64,000 bases of DNA from Bemisia tabaci. Lineage: Eukaryota > Arthropoda > Insecta > Hemiptera > Aleyrodidae. Within the stretch, counting starts at the first letter, position 1, and every line of letters begins with the position of its first letter. The stretch lies in assembly GCF_918797505.1 (NCBI RefSeq), contig NC_092801.1, positions 15,066,001 to 15,130,000 on the forward strand. Direction: 5' to 3'. The position numbers and the translations under genes are program-made. The notes under the pieces are model-generated. The model was not told where the DNA came from and did not search any database. It saw only the letters and a program-made list of their open reading frames with translations. Shown piece by piece: positions 43,901 through 55,900 of this stretch.

Positions 43901-46900
43901 ACGTGCTGTGATTTTTCTTCTCTGTGTGAAGAAAATCCGTGGAAAACTTCGAGGAATGATGTTCACTTGTCCTCCTTCAAATGATTAAAACGGGAGCGGA
44001 GATTTTAAATCAATGCAAACTAGATACAAGGTTTGGGACTTTCACCATCAATATCCTGTCAATGATGTTAATTATCTGGCAATACTTCAAATTTAAACCT
44101 AAAACACGACTGCTCTTGTACATGAGGATGGAAAATGAATCGCAACCCACAGAAATCACTTTAAGCAACTGTAATTTTAGCCCAATGTACATTCAATGTA
44201 GCAGTGATTAAATTCATGATCTTAGCTTAGTAAAATTCACCTGAAAATTTGATATTGCTGTGTTTTTATGGGGTTTAAGTTCAGGTAAGTTTAGTTAACT
44301 GAAAAAGCTCACATAATACATGCTATGTATTGTATGCCATATTGATCAAAAATTTTCTAGCTTTTAAATCACCTCAAGAAACTGTGAAGCCTTATAGGTC
44401 CTTGGTTTTTTAATTAAGCTGAAAGTATTAATAATCGACCCAAGGAATTGTCAGAGTTAGATATTTGACCAACTCAATAAGGAACTCATATTTAACAAGG
44501 AAATTAGCACATTCTTACTGAGAAAATCTTATATGAGGACCTTTCCGACCAAACAGTGCATCTGCGTATAAGCTGATTCCTTGGAAATTCGCAATAAAGA
44601 TTCCTTTTAAGTAGGCTTTGTTTTAAATCTCCAAGTGTGCAAAATTCTGTGAAGTCGTGCCAGTATCTAACTATTCGCTTGTGTCTTTTCAGAAATACAA
44701 ACAGATGACAAGTCTATTTACCAGTTTCATCCCATATCCTCCGGCTCTCTACACTTCAAAGTCAAAACAACAAATGATGCGCAGGTTTGCTTGACAACAG
44801 TACCAAGGGAAGGAAACCCCATGTACGAGGTGAGATGTGAAGAGTTCATTCTTTAAAATGTGAAAATGCTTAAGACTAGCAACTTTGCCAAAACTATGAG
44901 TTGAGGTTTCATTGCAGAGAAGAGTATTTTATACTTCTGGCAATCATTATGGCATGAAGATGTACAAAAGGGTGGAATTTACAATGGACAACCACGTTTA
45001 ATTTTTACTCTTTTTTGCCAATTTTGCAGGTTGATACAAATTTAGTGTGCATCTTACCTAAGATGACATAGGCAGGGTTTTTACTAACTGCGGCAGAAAA
45101 CAGGGAGAACCCAGGAAATTTGATGTTAACTCAAGAATTTATAAGATAAAGAGTTTCTTTCAAAAGAGGATAGTGAAAAGAGTCATTTGGAAAAAAAATT
45201 CAAAATGAAATGCTGCCTTTATTATTGTTTCAAGTTTGAATTCCTATCATCAGCTACTAGTAAGTGCTGAGTGTGTCAAGCATTTTTCAACTACATGCAG
45301 TTTTTGCTCAAGCAAAAGTGAATCATTCGATTCAGTTTATTAAATATGTTGGTGTGTAAATGAAACGAGTTTTGCTCAAAATATCACATAATTTCATTTA
45401 AAAAAATGTCAGGAAAATCCAAAATAAAATTTTAGTAGACACCCTGTTTATGGACGATTTTGAAATGAAATTACTCACAGTAAATACCTTTTTCTTTCAA
45501 TATACTGTGCTTTTTCCTAGGTGGAAAGTATACATCTTGAATTTCAACTGTGCAGTAAGTCTAAAACTTTTTTCTGATACATCTTTGGTGCTTTCTTATT
45601 CCAGGTTGTGATAGGCGGATGGGCCAATACCAAATCATGCATCAGGAAAAACAGTTCGAAAGTGGAACAAGCTCTCGTAGACACCATGGACATTCTCACT
45701 TCTGATGAATACAAAGGCTTCTGGATTCGTTGGGCCGGAGGTAGCATAGCTGTTGGTCGTGAGGGTGAATCTTGGCCTTTCATGTCGTGGGATGATCCTG
45801 ACCCATTCCCAGTAGCGTATTATGGACTCTCCACTAACTGGTCCGCAACTGGACATTGGATCGTTGAAGGTGAATGTTGTACCCCTCTGCTACTTTCTAT
45901 GTGTTATCATACTCTGAGAAGAACCTTCTACTTAATAATTCTTGGACAAGAACCCTCTTTGAAACACGCAGAAATTTCTTGAAACGCCAGGCGCCAGGAT
46001 GCTGTTTAAAATCACCGAAATACTGTTTTAACAAGGAGATTTCCTTTTGACTCAACAAGAATTTTTTCCTGGGAATTATTAATTGGAATTTATATTGATC
46101 CATCAGACAATTTTTTGCCAAATGAGGCTACTCGCCTATTTTTTCAGTGAGGAAGGGGGGGCTTACTGAGAACAACCAATTTTAGCAGAAAAAATGTCTT
46201 GTTGAATATACTTCAGGGGAAAAATTACATGGTGAAATTAATCAGTTGTTTTTTAAAACAGGACTTTTTCAAGAATCCGATTTTTCATTAGAAAAAAAAA
46301 ACTGACTGCAAGTTGTGAAGTAACTGTGAATGAATGAAGTCTGTCTAGAAATTTTATCCTCGACGCACTTAATAGTGATAAAACAGATGATAGAAGACAG
46401 TGACAAGTGACAAGATAGGCGATGACAGGCGAGGGGGTAGTGGCGATGACAGTGATAAGATTTTTGGGGACTTATATTAAAATCAGTTTCCAGCCATTTT
46501 GAGTTAAGGACTAGTTTTCTTTTAGAAATCAACTTTATAGTTTGAAGAAACTGAGAAATTTCATGAGTACAAAACCAATATTTCATTATTATTTTTCATC
46601 AAAAAGTAACTGGGCCTCAAAATTGTCAAATATATCCTGGACATTTCCTCCTTGAATAATTACTGGAATCTCTGTAGCGTCTCTTCTGGTGTTAAATCCA
46701 TTTCTTTTTCCCCTCTTGGAGAACATGTTCAATCTTTCATCATTACTAATTGGTTACTTTTCATAAATAATTTTTTTTTTTTTTTTTTTTTTAATTGTTT
46801 ATCACAAAATACCCACATTTTCAAAAATTTTGAGATTTAGTTCATGGCATATTGAAGTTAGTAGTATAAATACTGTATCTTGAGAAAAGGATGAATAATT

Positions 46901-49900
46901 TTTTATCTGCTGTGTTCAAAATTATTGAAATATAATTGTTATTTGTACAAAAATCAACTTATTTGGTCCCCCAACTTATCTTCACAACAATATTGTATCT
47001 TGTAACTCAACTTGACAAAAGCTACAGCACTGAAAAGTTTGCACAGGATTCTGAGGTCCCTTTTCTGATGAACTTCACACTAATTGACTTATTACCCTTT
47101 GGTTGATTTCAGGTTGTGTCGGCGAACCAAGCACATCAACGACACCGACTCTTGCATTACCCCAAAACCTAGTCGCTTTCCCTCAGCACCAACCCCCAGC
47201 ACACGCCGTGGCCTCTCCTGGACACCCCCAACCATCCCCTGGTCATCCGCAACCATCCCCCGGTCACCCACAACCCTCCCCACAGAACCTCGCAACCCAG
47301 CACTCGGCAACACAATCCCCGCAATCCCTCCACACTCCAACAGATGGGGCATCTCTCGAGTCAGAGTCATCTTGGAGCCAAAGTCGCACAACCTCCCTCC
47401 TCACCAACGTCGTGGAGATGGTCATCGAGCCGACCGGTTGGAACGTGGCCTCTTCGTCCATGGGTTCCGGCCGATGGGTGCCGGCGTCCAACGGGGCGAT
47501 ACCACCCAACGCAGTCAAAGGTGGCTTCGACAAGATTGAGTTGTATGTTGGCAGGGCTCATCATGATGGCGCCCTCATTCCTGGTAAAATCGTTCCTTCC
47601 CACGGTATGTGCTATATTGCCTGGCGCGGAGTCGAGCACGGAAAACCAGATTATGACGTGAGTCTTTATGTAGTTAGCACTGATACTCAAATTTACACCA
47701 CTTACTGCTTATTTTATCTCACTTTTTTACTTTATAGTGATATATATATGCTCAGTATCGGAAAACTTGTCAAACATGACTGTGCTGTATGTGTTGTCAG
47801 AAGAAGAAGAGGAAGACTCAAATTTATTTGAATATCAATAACCAAACTCAGAAATTGCATGTTTTGATCAGAAACTTCAAAATTTCCGCTATTTCTTCTT
47901 TTCTCAGAAGAAAAATAAAACTAACACCATTGTTCATTTTCGTAGAATATTTTTTCCAAACAGAGGAGGAAAATCAGTTTTTAAGAAATAATAATTCAGC
48001 AAGTTGGAATTTTTTAACCAACAAGCGTTAAAAATCCAGAAAACTGGAAATCTGAATACAGAGGGAAAAAGCTCATATGAGCACAATTTTCCCGAGACAG
48101 CGTGTCTCTTTGGGGGAAAGATGTGCTCATATGAGCTTTTTCCCTCTGTATTCAGATTTCCAGTTTTCTGGATTTTTAATGGACGTCATCTAAAAAATTC
48201 CAACTTACTGTCTTACGACCCCTGTGTCTACCGCTATCAGTTTGTGTAAATAATAATTGTTGATTCCCTAATTAAAAATAAAATATGAGGGAAAGTCTGC
48301 GTTGTTGCATATGAAAATACATGATTTCTATGTTTGATTTTGATAGATTTAACACTTCTATTACCTTTTTTCACTTTCAAGCTCTTAAATTCTGGAAAAG
48401 CAATGAAGTATCATTGGATTCTTGTTCATTATCCGTAACCAAAGGCAAAGATCCTACAAGATTGTATTTTGCGAAGAGAAAGTCCTTCCAAAAAACTCTA
48501 AAAACAAAAGTGAAAAACTGCTTCAGCTCGAATCCATTAAGACGTCATGAAATTCTCCTCTTTTTACTGAATTAAAGTCTTCTTAGGCGGACTATATCTG
48601 CTATTTGTAGACTTTTCTCTTATTAATATTTGCAAAAAGCGGATGATACTAAAATGTGGACCACAATTCTGTTTGACAAAGGTCAATTATTGAGTTAGGT
48701 CAGTTCCTCAACTAGCCTAATCAGTATACAATTTTAAAGTATCGAATGTAGGAATGAGCATGATATCTTTGAGAATTTTTCTGGCTTCCATAGGTATTTG
48801 GGAAGTAGAGTCTATAATTTAAAAAAAGGGGCAGAAAATTTGTCACTATGACCACGAATATATACAATTTCAGAGCAACTGTTTAAAAAAATAGAATAAA
48901 AAAAAAACCAAGGGGAAGTAGAAAGTTAGAGGTGTCGTTGTTTACTTTCGGTTTGCAAGCGCCAATGACGAATTTGGGCCTCTGATCAAAGTGGCGTTTG
49001 CTACTATCCACATTGAAAACATCACTCTCATGATCGTATCGTAAAAAAACTACTTATCAGTTATGATTTGCGACTTTTTTGTGGTTGTGATTTCTGTGTG
49101 GCTAAAAATTAAAGTGTTACAAGGTTTGAAAGTATTAAAAAACTTATCTAAGCTTGTGTTCTTGCTTCTGAGAGAGCCAGATGTTTTCATGTGGATAGTA
49201 GTGACGCGAAAACGCCTGCAAACCGAAAGTAAACAACCGTCAACTTAGCTGACGACACCTCTATGAGCACAAGCTACATAACCATGTAGATGAAACTTTT
49301 TCAGTTTTAGTAATAATCGTAGAAAAAAGGGGAAAAGTTACTTTCTGAGCTTTCCGCCTATAGTAAGAAACAGTTAAAACATCTTGCCTACTTTGTTCTA
49401 ATTTTAGGTGTCTTAGTAGGTTTCACTGTGTTTTTTAAGCGAATTGAGTTCATAGAGAAATCAAGAAGTTGTTTGGGTTTTAAACATATTGGAAAGAGGT
49501 GGATGATTGAGCGACAACAGAAATTTTTTTAAATTTCAGTACTTTCTCTCTATAACAAGAACTCAAGGGACCGGCCGATTTCCTCGGTATAGAGAGATTC
49601 TCGTTATAACGATAGTCGTTATAGAGAGAAAGTTTAAGTTAAGTTAAGTCGTTATAGAGAGATAGTTTAATATAGGAAGTTCAAGAGACCGACCGATTTC
49701 CTCGTTACAGAGAGATTCTCGCTATAACGATAGTCGTTATAGAGAGAAAGTACTGTAGTTTGCTTTATTGAAAGAAAGTCATACTTCGAAAGTGCTTGAA
49801 TTTATATTCTGTGTTGAATCATGCGAAAGAAAGAAGCGTCACTGTCAGTTTTCTATCTTCAGAATATCAGATTTTGCAGGAATATTGGTGCCAAACTATG

Positions 49901-52900
49901 TCATGGTGGAAATAAATCGGTGAATGCAACCATTCTTTTTTTCCTCTCTAGAATGAGTCTCATGAGAGGTACACGCTATCAAGTGTCATATTTTTTTCTA
50001 ATGCAAACTTTGTGTCTTAGGTGTTGTGTGATTGTACTGTGAGTTGGATCCCTGCATCAGGCGGAATTATTCCAGAGGGAGCGCTTCCCGCGGGTACTGC
50101 GGATACCGGTGAAACATTGTTCGTGGGAAGAACGAACCATCAAGGAACCACCATCGTCGGAATGGTGAGTCAAAAGTTATAATTTTTGAGAACTATCTCA
50201 GTGATTCATTTCGATTTAGGTTTGCCTTGGTTCATAAGGTGCACTATTAGTAACGAAACAATATTAATGTGAATGTGCCTAGATGTAGGAAACGCGTTGT
50301 TATAGAAAACAGCAATATTCTGGATCAAAATTTTGTACGTATATTGACTACAAGCCTGAGAAAAGTCGCTTAAAGTTCCTAAATATTATGTTGTTCGGTT
50401 CTGTCAAAACAAAAAAACTGGAGAAAAATTAGGCAACGTGAAATGTAGTCAGGCTGATTTAAGTTAATGCGGTTCATTTTTTTGGCCTTAACTTTTGAAT
50501 CAACGTAACTGCCTTTCACAATATGGATTTTTTTTGTATTTTATTTTTTCAGTTTGAAACAAAGCAACATAAGTTCTCAAAAATATTTTTGAACTATTCA
50601 CCACTTGTGAACAACATACTTGCGAAATTTCAAAGCCAAAAGAGAGTTGACCAATGTCTAACACAGTCAAGTTCATCTCAGATAATTTTTGTACGATGAA
50701 TCGATGGCCAAAGCAAGAAATCTTTGTTTCCGACATTGCAGACTCCCTGTCATACTTATTTTTTCTTTGGAAAACTAGTCAACGTAATTTCTTGAAAACT
50801 TCCTCGATTTTTCTTCTCCATCAGAAAATATTCCGTAGAAATTTCTAGCTATAAAATTGCCTTGTTTTCTCTTGGAAAAAATAAAATAAGAGCGGAAATT
50901 TTGAAACATTGCAATGGAGATAGTGGTTTCGCACTTTAGTTATCGAAACACTTCTGCAAGATCAAGATGATAGGGCAAGTCAATAAAATCCTTGAGGGGG
51001 GGGGGGGGTGTTCGGAGGCTTTAATCACACTAAAGTAGCAAAAAAACATGAAAAATGGGTAATAATTTTGAACCAAAAGAAGTGGCAACCATGCTAGTGG
51101 CGTGATCAACTCGAATGAGGCACCATGTGGCGCACTCCACATAAAACAAACGAACGAGCGCACAAGTATTACTCAAAGCAGCTCCACAAGTAAAATAAAA
51201 ATGAAGTGTGTACTCACTGAAAGCATATTCCAACATCTGATCGTTGACAAAAGGAAAGAAGAAGAAAAGAAATCCAACCGGGGCAGACGGAGGAATCAAG
51301 ATAACATCCCGCACTAACCACCGAACCCGGAGTCCCCACTGACTCTAGGGGTGGAGGCTCCAGTCACACCTGGCAAGCCGATTGTTTTTGCGACAACTGT
51401 CTCGTGATCGGGATTAATGCTTTATCTGTCCTGACTTGAAAACAAGACAGCTCCGACACCTCTCCTTTCTCTTTGGCTATAGTTTTGCCTTGTCCCCCTC
51501 CTCTTCAGGTGTGGTGATTCTAATAAAGAAGCAATGTTGCCAAGTTTGATAATGAAATGGATTTAAATATTTACTCCTGAAACTCAAAATGAGGACTTGT
51601 TAATTATATATGTGTGAGCAAGGAAAAGTGTTTTGGAAGCAATTTTTGGAAAACTTTATAGCTTTCAAGTATTTTCAATGAGACTTGGAATTTTATAAGA
51701 AAAAAAAGACATTTTTTTAATAAAACAGCCTTTGGAAATCCTGCCAGGTAAACAATTATTAGTTCTGTGGTCAAATACATTTTGGAAATTTTTCTAATAA
51801 AACAGGCTTTAGAATTTTTTCACCAGAAAATGATTTTTAAAAAAATGTCGAAAGAATATTGATAACTATCTGGGGGAAAAGGGGGGGGGAATTCCAGGAA
51901 TTTACCTGTTTTATTTATTTATTTTTGTATCATCATGTTTTATTTCATACTCCATATTTTTATTTATTTTTTATACGCGTTTTTTATCTCTTTATTTTTT
52001 CAAAGTCATGAAAAAGTGTGGGAATTTTTCGGACATATTACAGGGCTTGGCTGTTGATAAATTCAAAAACAGCCAGAAAATCATAGAATATCACTACAAG
52101 TGCAACCCTGTCCAGTTCAGCCTCTGAAAACGGTGACAAAATATCACTGAAAAAAATAAAATCGGCATAACTTGAAAGGTGCAACGAAATGTTTTTTCAT
52201 TATAATCCTCTTATCCTACATTTATTTTTCTTTCCACTTGGCAACATTGAATTCATAAGTCATTCTTTGATGCTCACCTGATTTATTACTCGGTTATCAT
52301 AACTTCAAGTGGGTTAGGAGTAGTACGACATTGATCTGTGAAATTTACATAGTAATATATTCCGTATGAAGCTCCAGACTCTCTCTTTTCTCGGTAGAAT
52401 TGATGGACTTGGCAGCAGTGTGCTCCTGGGGAAATCCCTGCCAGCTTAAGGAAACCTGGTTCACTTGAAGGAAAGGTTTCTGGGACTGGGAGACTGCTGT
52501 GTTATCGGTTAAGCAGGAATTAACATAAATCCAGTCGTTTTCCTTAGTGTGGACAGTCTGAATACTAGTTTAGGATTGATAGTTATTAGTAGACTAATCA
52601 ATGTGTCAAGAGACATGATTTGCAAAACTGGCTGCTCTACGCACTGTTGCCAGCTCGCTAATGAATAATTCATAAAACGAAGGGGAAAAATTGGAAGTAT
52701 CTTGTCATCATTGTATAGCCACAAAAAGACATCTCTTGAACCCCAGAGCATCACCAAATTACCTCAAATACAAATATTCTGAGAAACTTGCGAATTTTTT
52801 CCTTTGAAATTCTAGAAAATTTTCTTCACAAATTAATCTTGTGTGCACGATAATTTCAAGGATGAATTTTTATTACTTTTCTCTAAATTGAATATTTTAT

Positions 52901-55900
52901 TGTGTGAATTATGACAACATTGAAATATTTTTATGGTAATCTTCCTCAGCCTCATAGTTGATCAGGTGTTTCTGAGATGGTGCATAATGTTCTTCAATGT
53001 AAAAAAACTAAAATGCCTTTAACAATCCCCCAAATTCTGATCTTAATTTTAGGACAAAAATCGCTCATGCTCAATGCACAAGATATGAAAAATCTTATAT
53101 AGAGTTTCTGTCTTTAAATATTGCAAAAAGTGCAACCTTGTGCAACCGCATCATGTCAAAGTTCCATTTGTAGTGCTGACTGATTTTTGAAAAGGGAAAA
53201 AGGATAGAACTTGAGGAAAAAAAATCAGAGGAAATCGATCCATTGTGAAAAAGATAAAAAAAACAAATACACTCAAGGAAGTCTTGGAATATACTCTATC
53301 CACTCCTGATCGAAATTTGACAACGCTGCTAACAGATTTCATTCATCTTTCCAGAGTGACTGATTACCATAATTTTTCTCAGCATGCGTACAACACTGAT
53401 ACATGGTTGCCCAATATCAGTTTTAATCTACAGTCAGATCTTGAATATTTCTCCCTCTTTTTCAATAGTCTTAATTTTGTAACTGGCTTGACGTCTGAAT
53501 ATCACACTCTTGAATCTTTTGATGTATTTTCGGGCCTAGATTTTACAAATGTAAATTCAATTTTTCCTTCTGTTCCCTATTGAATTCAAGATACTCACAC
53601 ACACCTCAAGTATTTCATTGCCTCATTCAAGAACAGGTTTATGAAAATGTTTCCTCTAGATCAATTTTATTCATTCATCATGTCAAGAATTCAATTCATC
53701 CTTTTGAATGGTACACGTTTATTTTGCAAGAGGTGATTGAAAAATGTTCTACTTGTAGCCATCTATAGGTAAAATGGCCATAATCTTAGAAGAAAAAAGT
53801 TGACAAAAACGTCACTCCAAAATGCGATTTCAGAGTTCTCAATGTTTTAAAGCAGCCCTTAGTATCATAGCGAGGTAGATGTGGCACTAAAATCCTTTTC
53901 CTATCGTATGTTTTAACTCCTGTTATCCCTCCCTCCCCCCTCCTATGGCACAAAAATGACTTAATTGCTTATAACGGATTCTTTGGGATATCAGAGAGCA
54001 TATCCTGTCAAGAAGTCTACCTCAAATTTTTCAACTAAACTTTTCGGAAGTTGCTCCCCTGAACGACTCGCCTCTCCGCAATAAAGTCCTTTTTTCCCAG
54101 GGACACTCATCTTATAGTGAAATATCAGGATTTTTTTGGTGGATTCCCAATCCTGTCACAGGAGAGAATATGAAATTTTGTAGGATTTGTGATAAAATCT
54201 GAATTACTTTGAGTTGGGGTTTTACCTTTTATTTGCAGGAAATATAAACGGAGATACAGAAAATAATATAAAAACGGAAATATAAACGGAATTTGGCGGT
54301 TTGAGATGAGTGTGAGAACAGAGATCGATCAAAACTAAGAATTTTTGTAACTAAGGCGACGACCAAGGGGGACCCGCTTCAGAATTCTAGTTTCAAAATA
54401 CATGCTCTCTTTTAGCTGTTTCAAGTTTTGCAACGTTCAGTTTCTCCCCTCCCTCCACACACATTCTTGTCTGCGGATATGTGTATTTGTGATGGAGAAT
54501 TGCAACAATAGCTCTTCCCATTCTTTTTTTTCTCTGTCTCTGCGCTTCCACGTCTATGCTACTTGAGGGCTTTGCTCCTCAAGTGTCGGATGATCTCAAC
54601 AAGCTGATATGAGTCGAAATTTTGCGTTTTTCTTTTTCTTTTTTATCGAAATTGGATTGCCCTCAACTATGACAATGAACACTTCAGTGAGTCGAGTTTG
54701 ATTGCCTCTTCCTTTCATCATCAAAAACATGCAGTAAATGCGCTTTGTATACTCTGTTGTATACTGCTGTTCTAAGGAAAAACGCTGTATGAACATTCCA
54801 GTGTTGTTTCAGTGTTGCCAAATTACTCCGGATAAAAAATGTATTTTGGAAGAAAGTCATGCATATTTTTCCTTGAAATTTTCAGATATTTTAGATTTAA
54901 GTGTGAACAGAATTATCTAAAAAATTTGAAGAAAAGTGTTCATGATTTTCTCATTAAATTCTTATTTTATTAAAGAAAATTTGACAGCCTCTGAAGGTTC
55001 TTACAGCGTTTTTTCTCAGCGTGGCAGTACAGTTAGACTACATTCTGCAATTCAGAACTACAATCTGGCTCTGTTTAGAAACAACATATGTACCATTACT
55101 TTCCCTATGTATAAGTGTTTTGACGGATGACCCAGAAATTGTAGTTTCTAATTGCAAAATGAAGGTCAGTTTTTCATTCGTCTAAATGACAGCTACATAT
55201 GTTGCATGTTTGTGCAAGACAGAACCTTGTATATAATTATCCGATCTATTTTGAGAAAAATGGTGTATCAGCATTGCCATTTTTTAGAATTTCGGATGAT
55301 GTTTCTGTTGAGAAGGACACTTTGATAGGCCACTCAACAGCAGCAGAGTCAGGAGGCAAGTCCAAAGTTCAAACTGGCTTTTATCCATCAAGAACGTTCT
55401 CAAATAAACTAAAGTTGAAAGAGGGGTTATTGGATTAATTGAAGTGGGCAAAGATGCAATGCATTATCACTGATATCTGAATTTTTTTTCCGCTAAAAGA
55501 TTTTAAATCTTGAATTGCATGGTTTTAAGTTAAGTTGAACATAATTTTCAAGCTCCTAACCTTGGAGTACTAGTTAATGGACTCATAAACTGATCTGAAG
55601 AGTATAAACTTAAAAATGCGCAAACTATCCTAATTTTTGTGTGTGAGTATTATCAATTCAATCATGAGAAAATTACGTTTCTGTGACTGTTGACAGGAAA
55701 ATTGACCATGATGCTGAAAATCAGAGTCTACCTTTTTTTATTTATTTTTTTTTTTTTCAAAAAAAGAAAAAAACAGGCCAATCTCATCTCTTGGAACTAT
55801 AACAAAAAATTTCTCATACAGAGAAGAAAAATCACAAAAAATTGTTAAGAGACTACGTTGATTTAGTATCATATTAAACCATAAATACATGCTGAGAAAT

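Larger units (their letters stand above)
47658..50020 (+). other. Intron 6 with two foldbacks
   Basis: 2,363 bases, acceptor TGTGTCTTAG. It holds the foldback at 48,000-48,207 and the GTTATAGAGAG element at 49,538-49,757. A further inverted pair, AGAGGTGTCGTTGTTTACTT near 48,929 and its counterpart near 49,225-49,262, brackets about 330 bases. Confidence 0.75.

Noticed and set aside
45521..45560. Possible extra small exon before exon 5 (CCTAGGTGGAAAGT...GCAGTAAGT)
   Set aside because: The Methyltransf_FA sequence joins directly from PMYE in exon 4 to VVIGGW in exon 5, leaving no room for inserted residues.
47084..47690. Overlapping long frames in exon 6 on both strands
   Set aside because: Only the frame giving DM9 sequence and matching the splice phases is coding; the rest reflect the GC-rich, repetitive linker.
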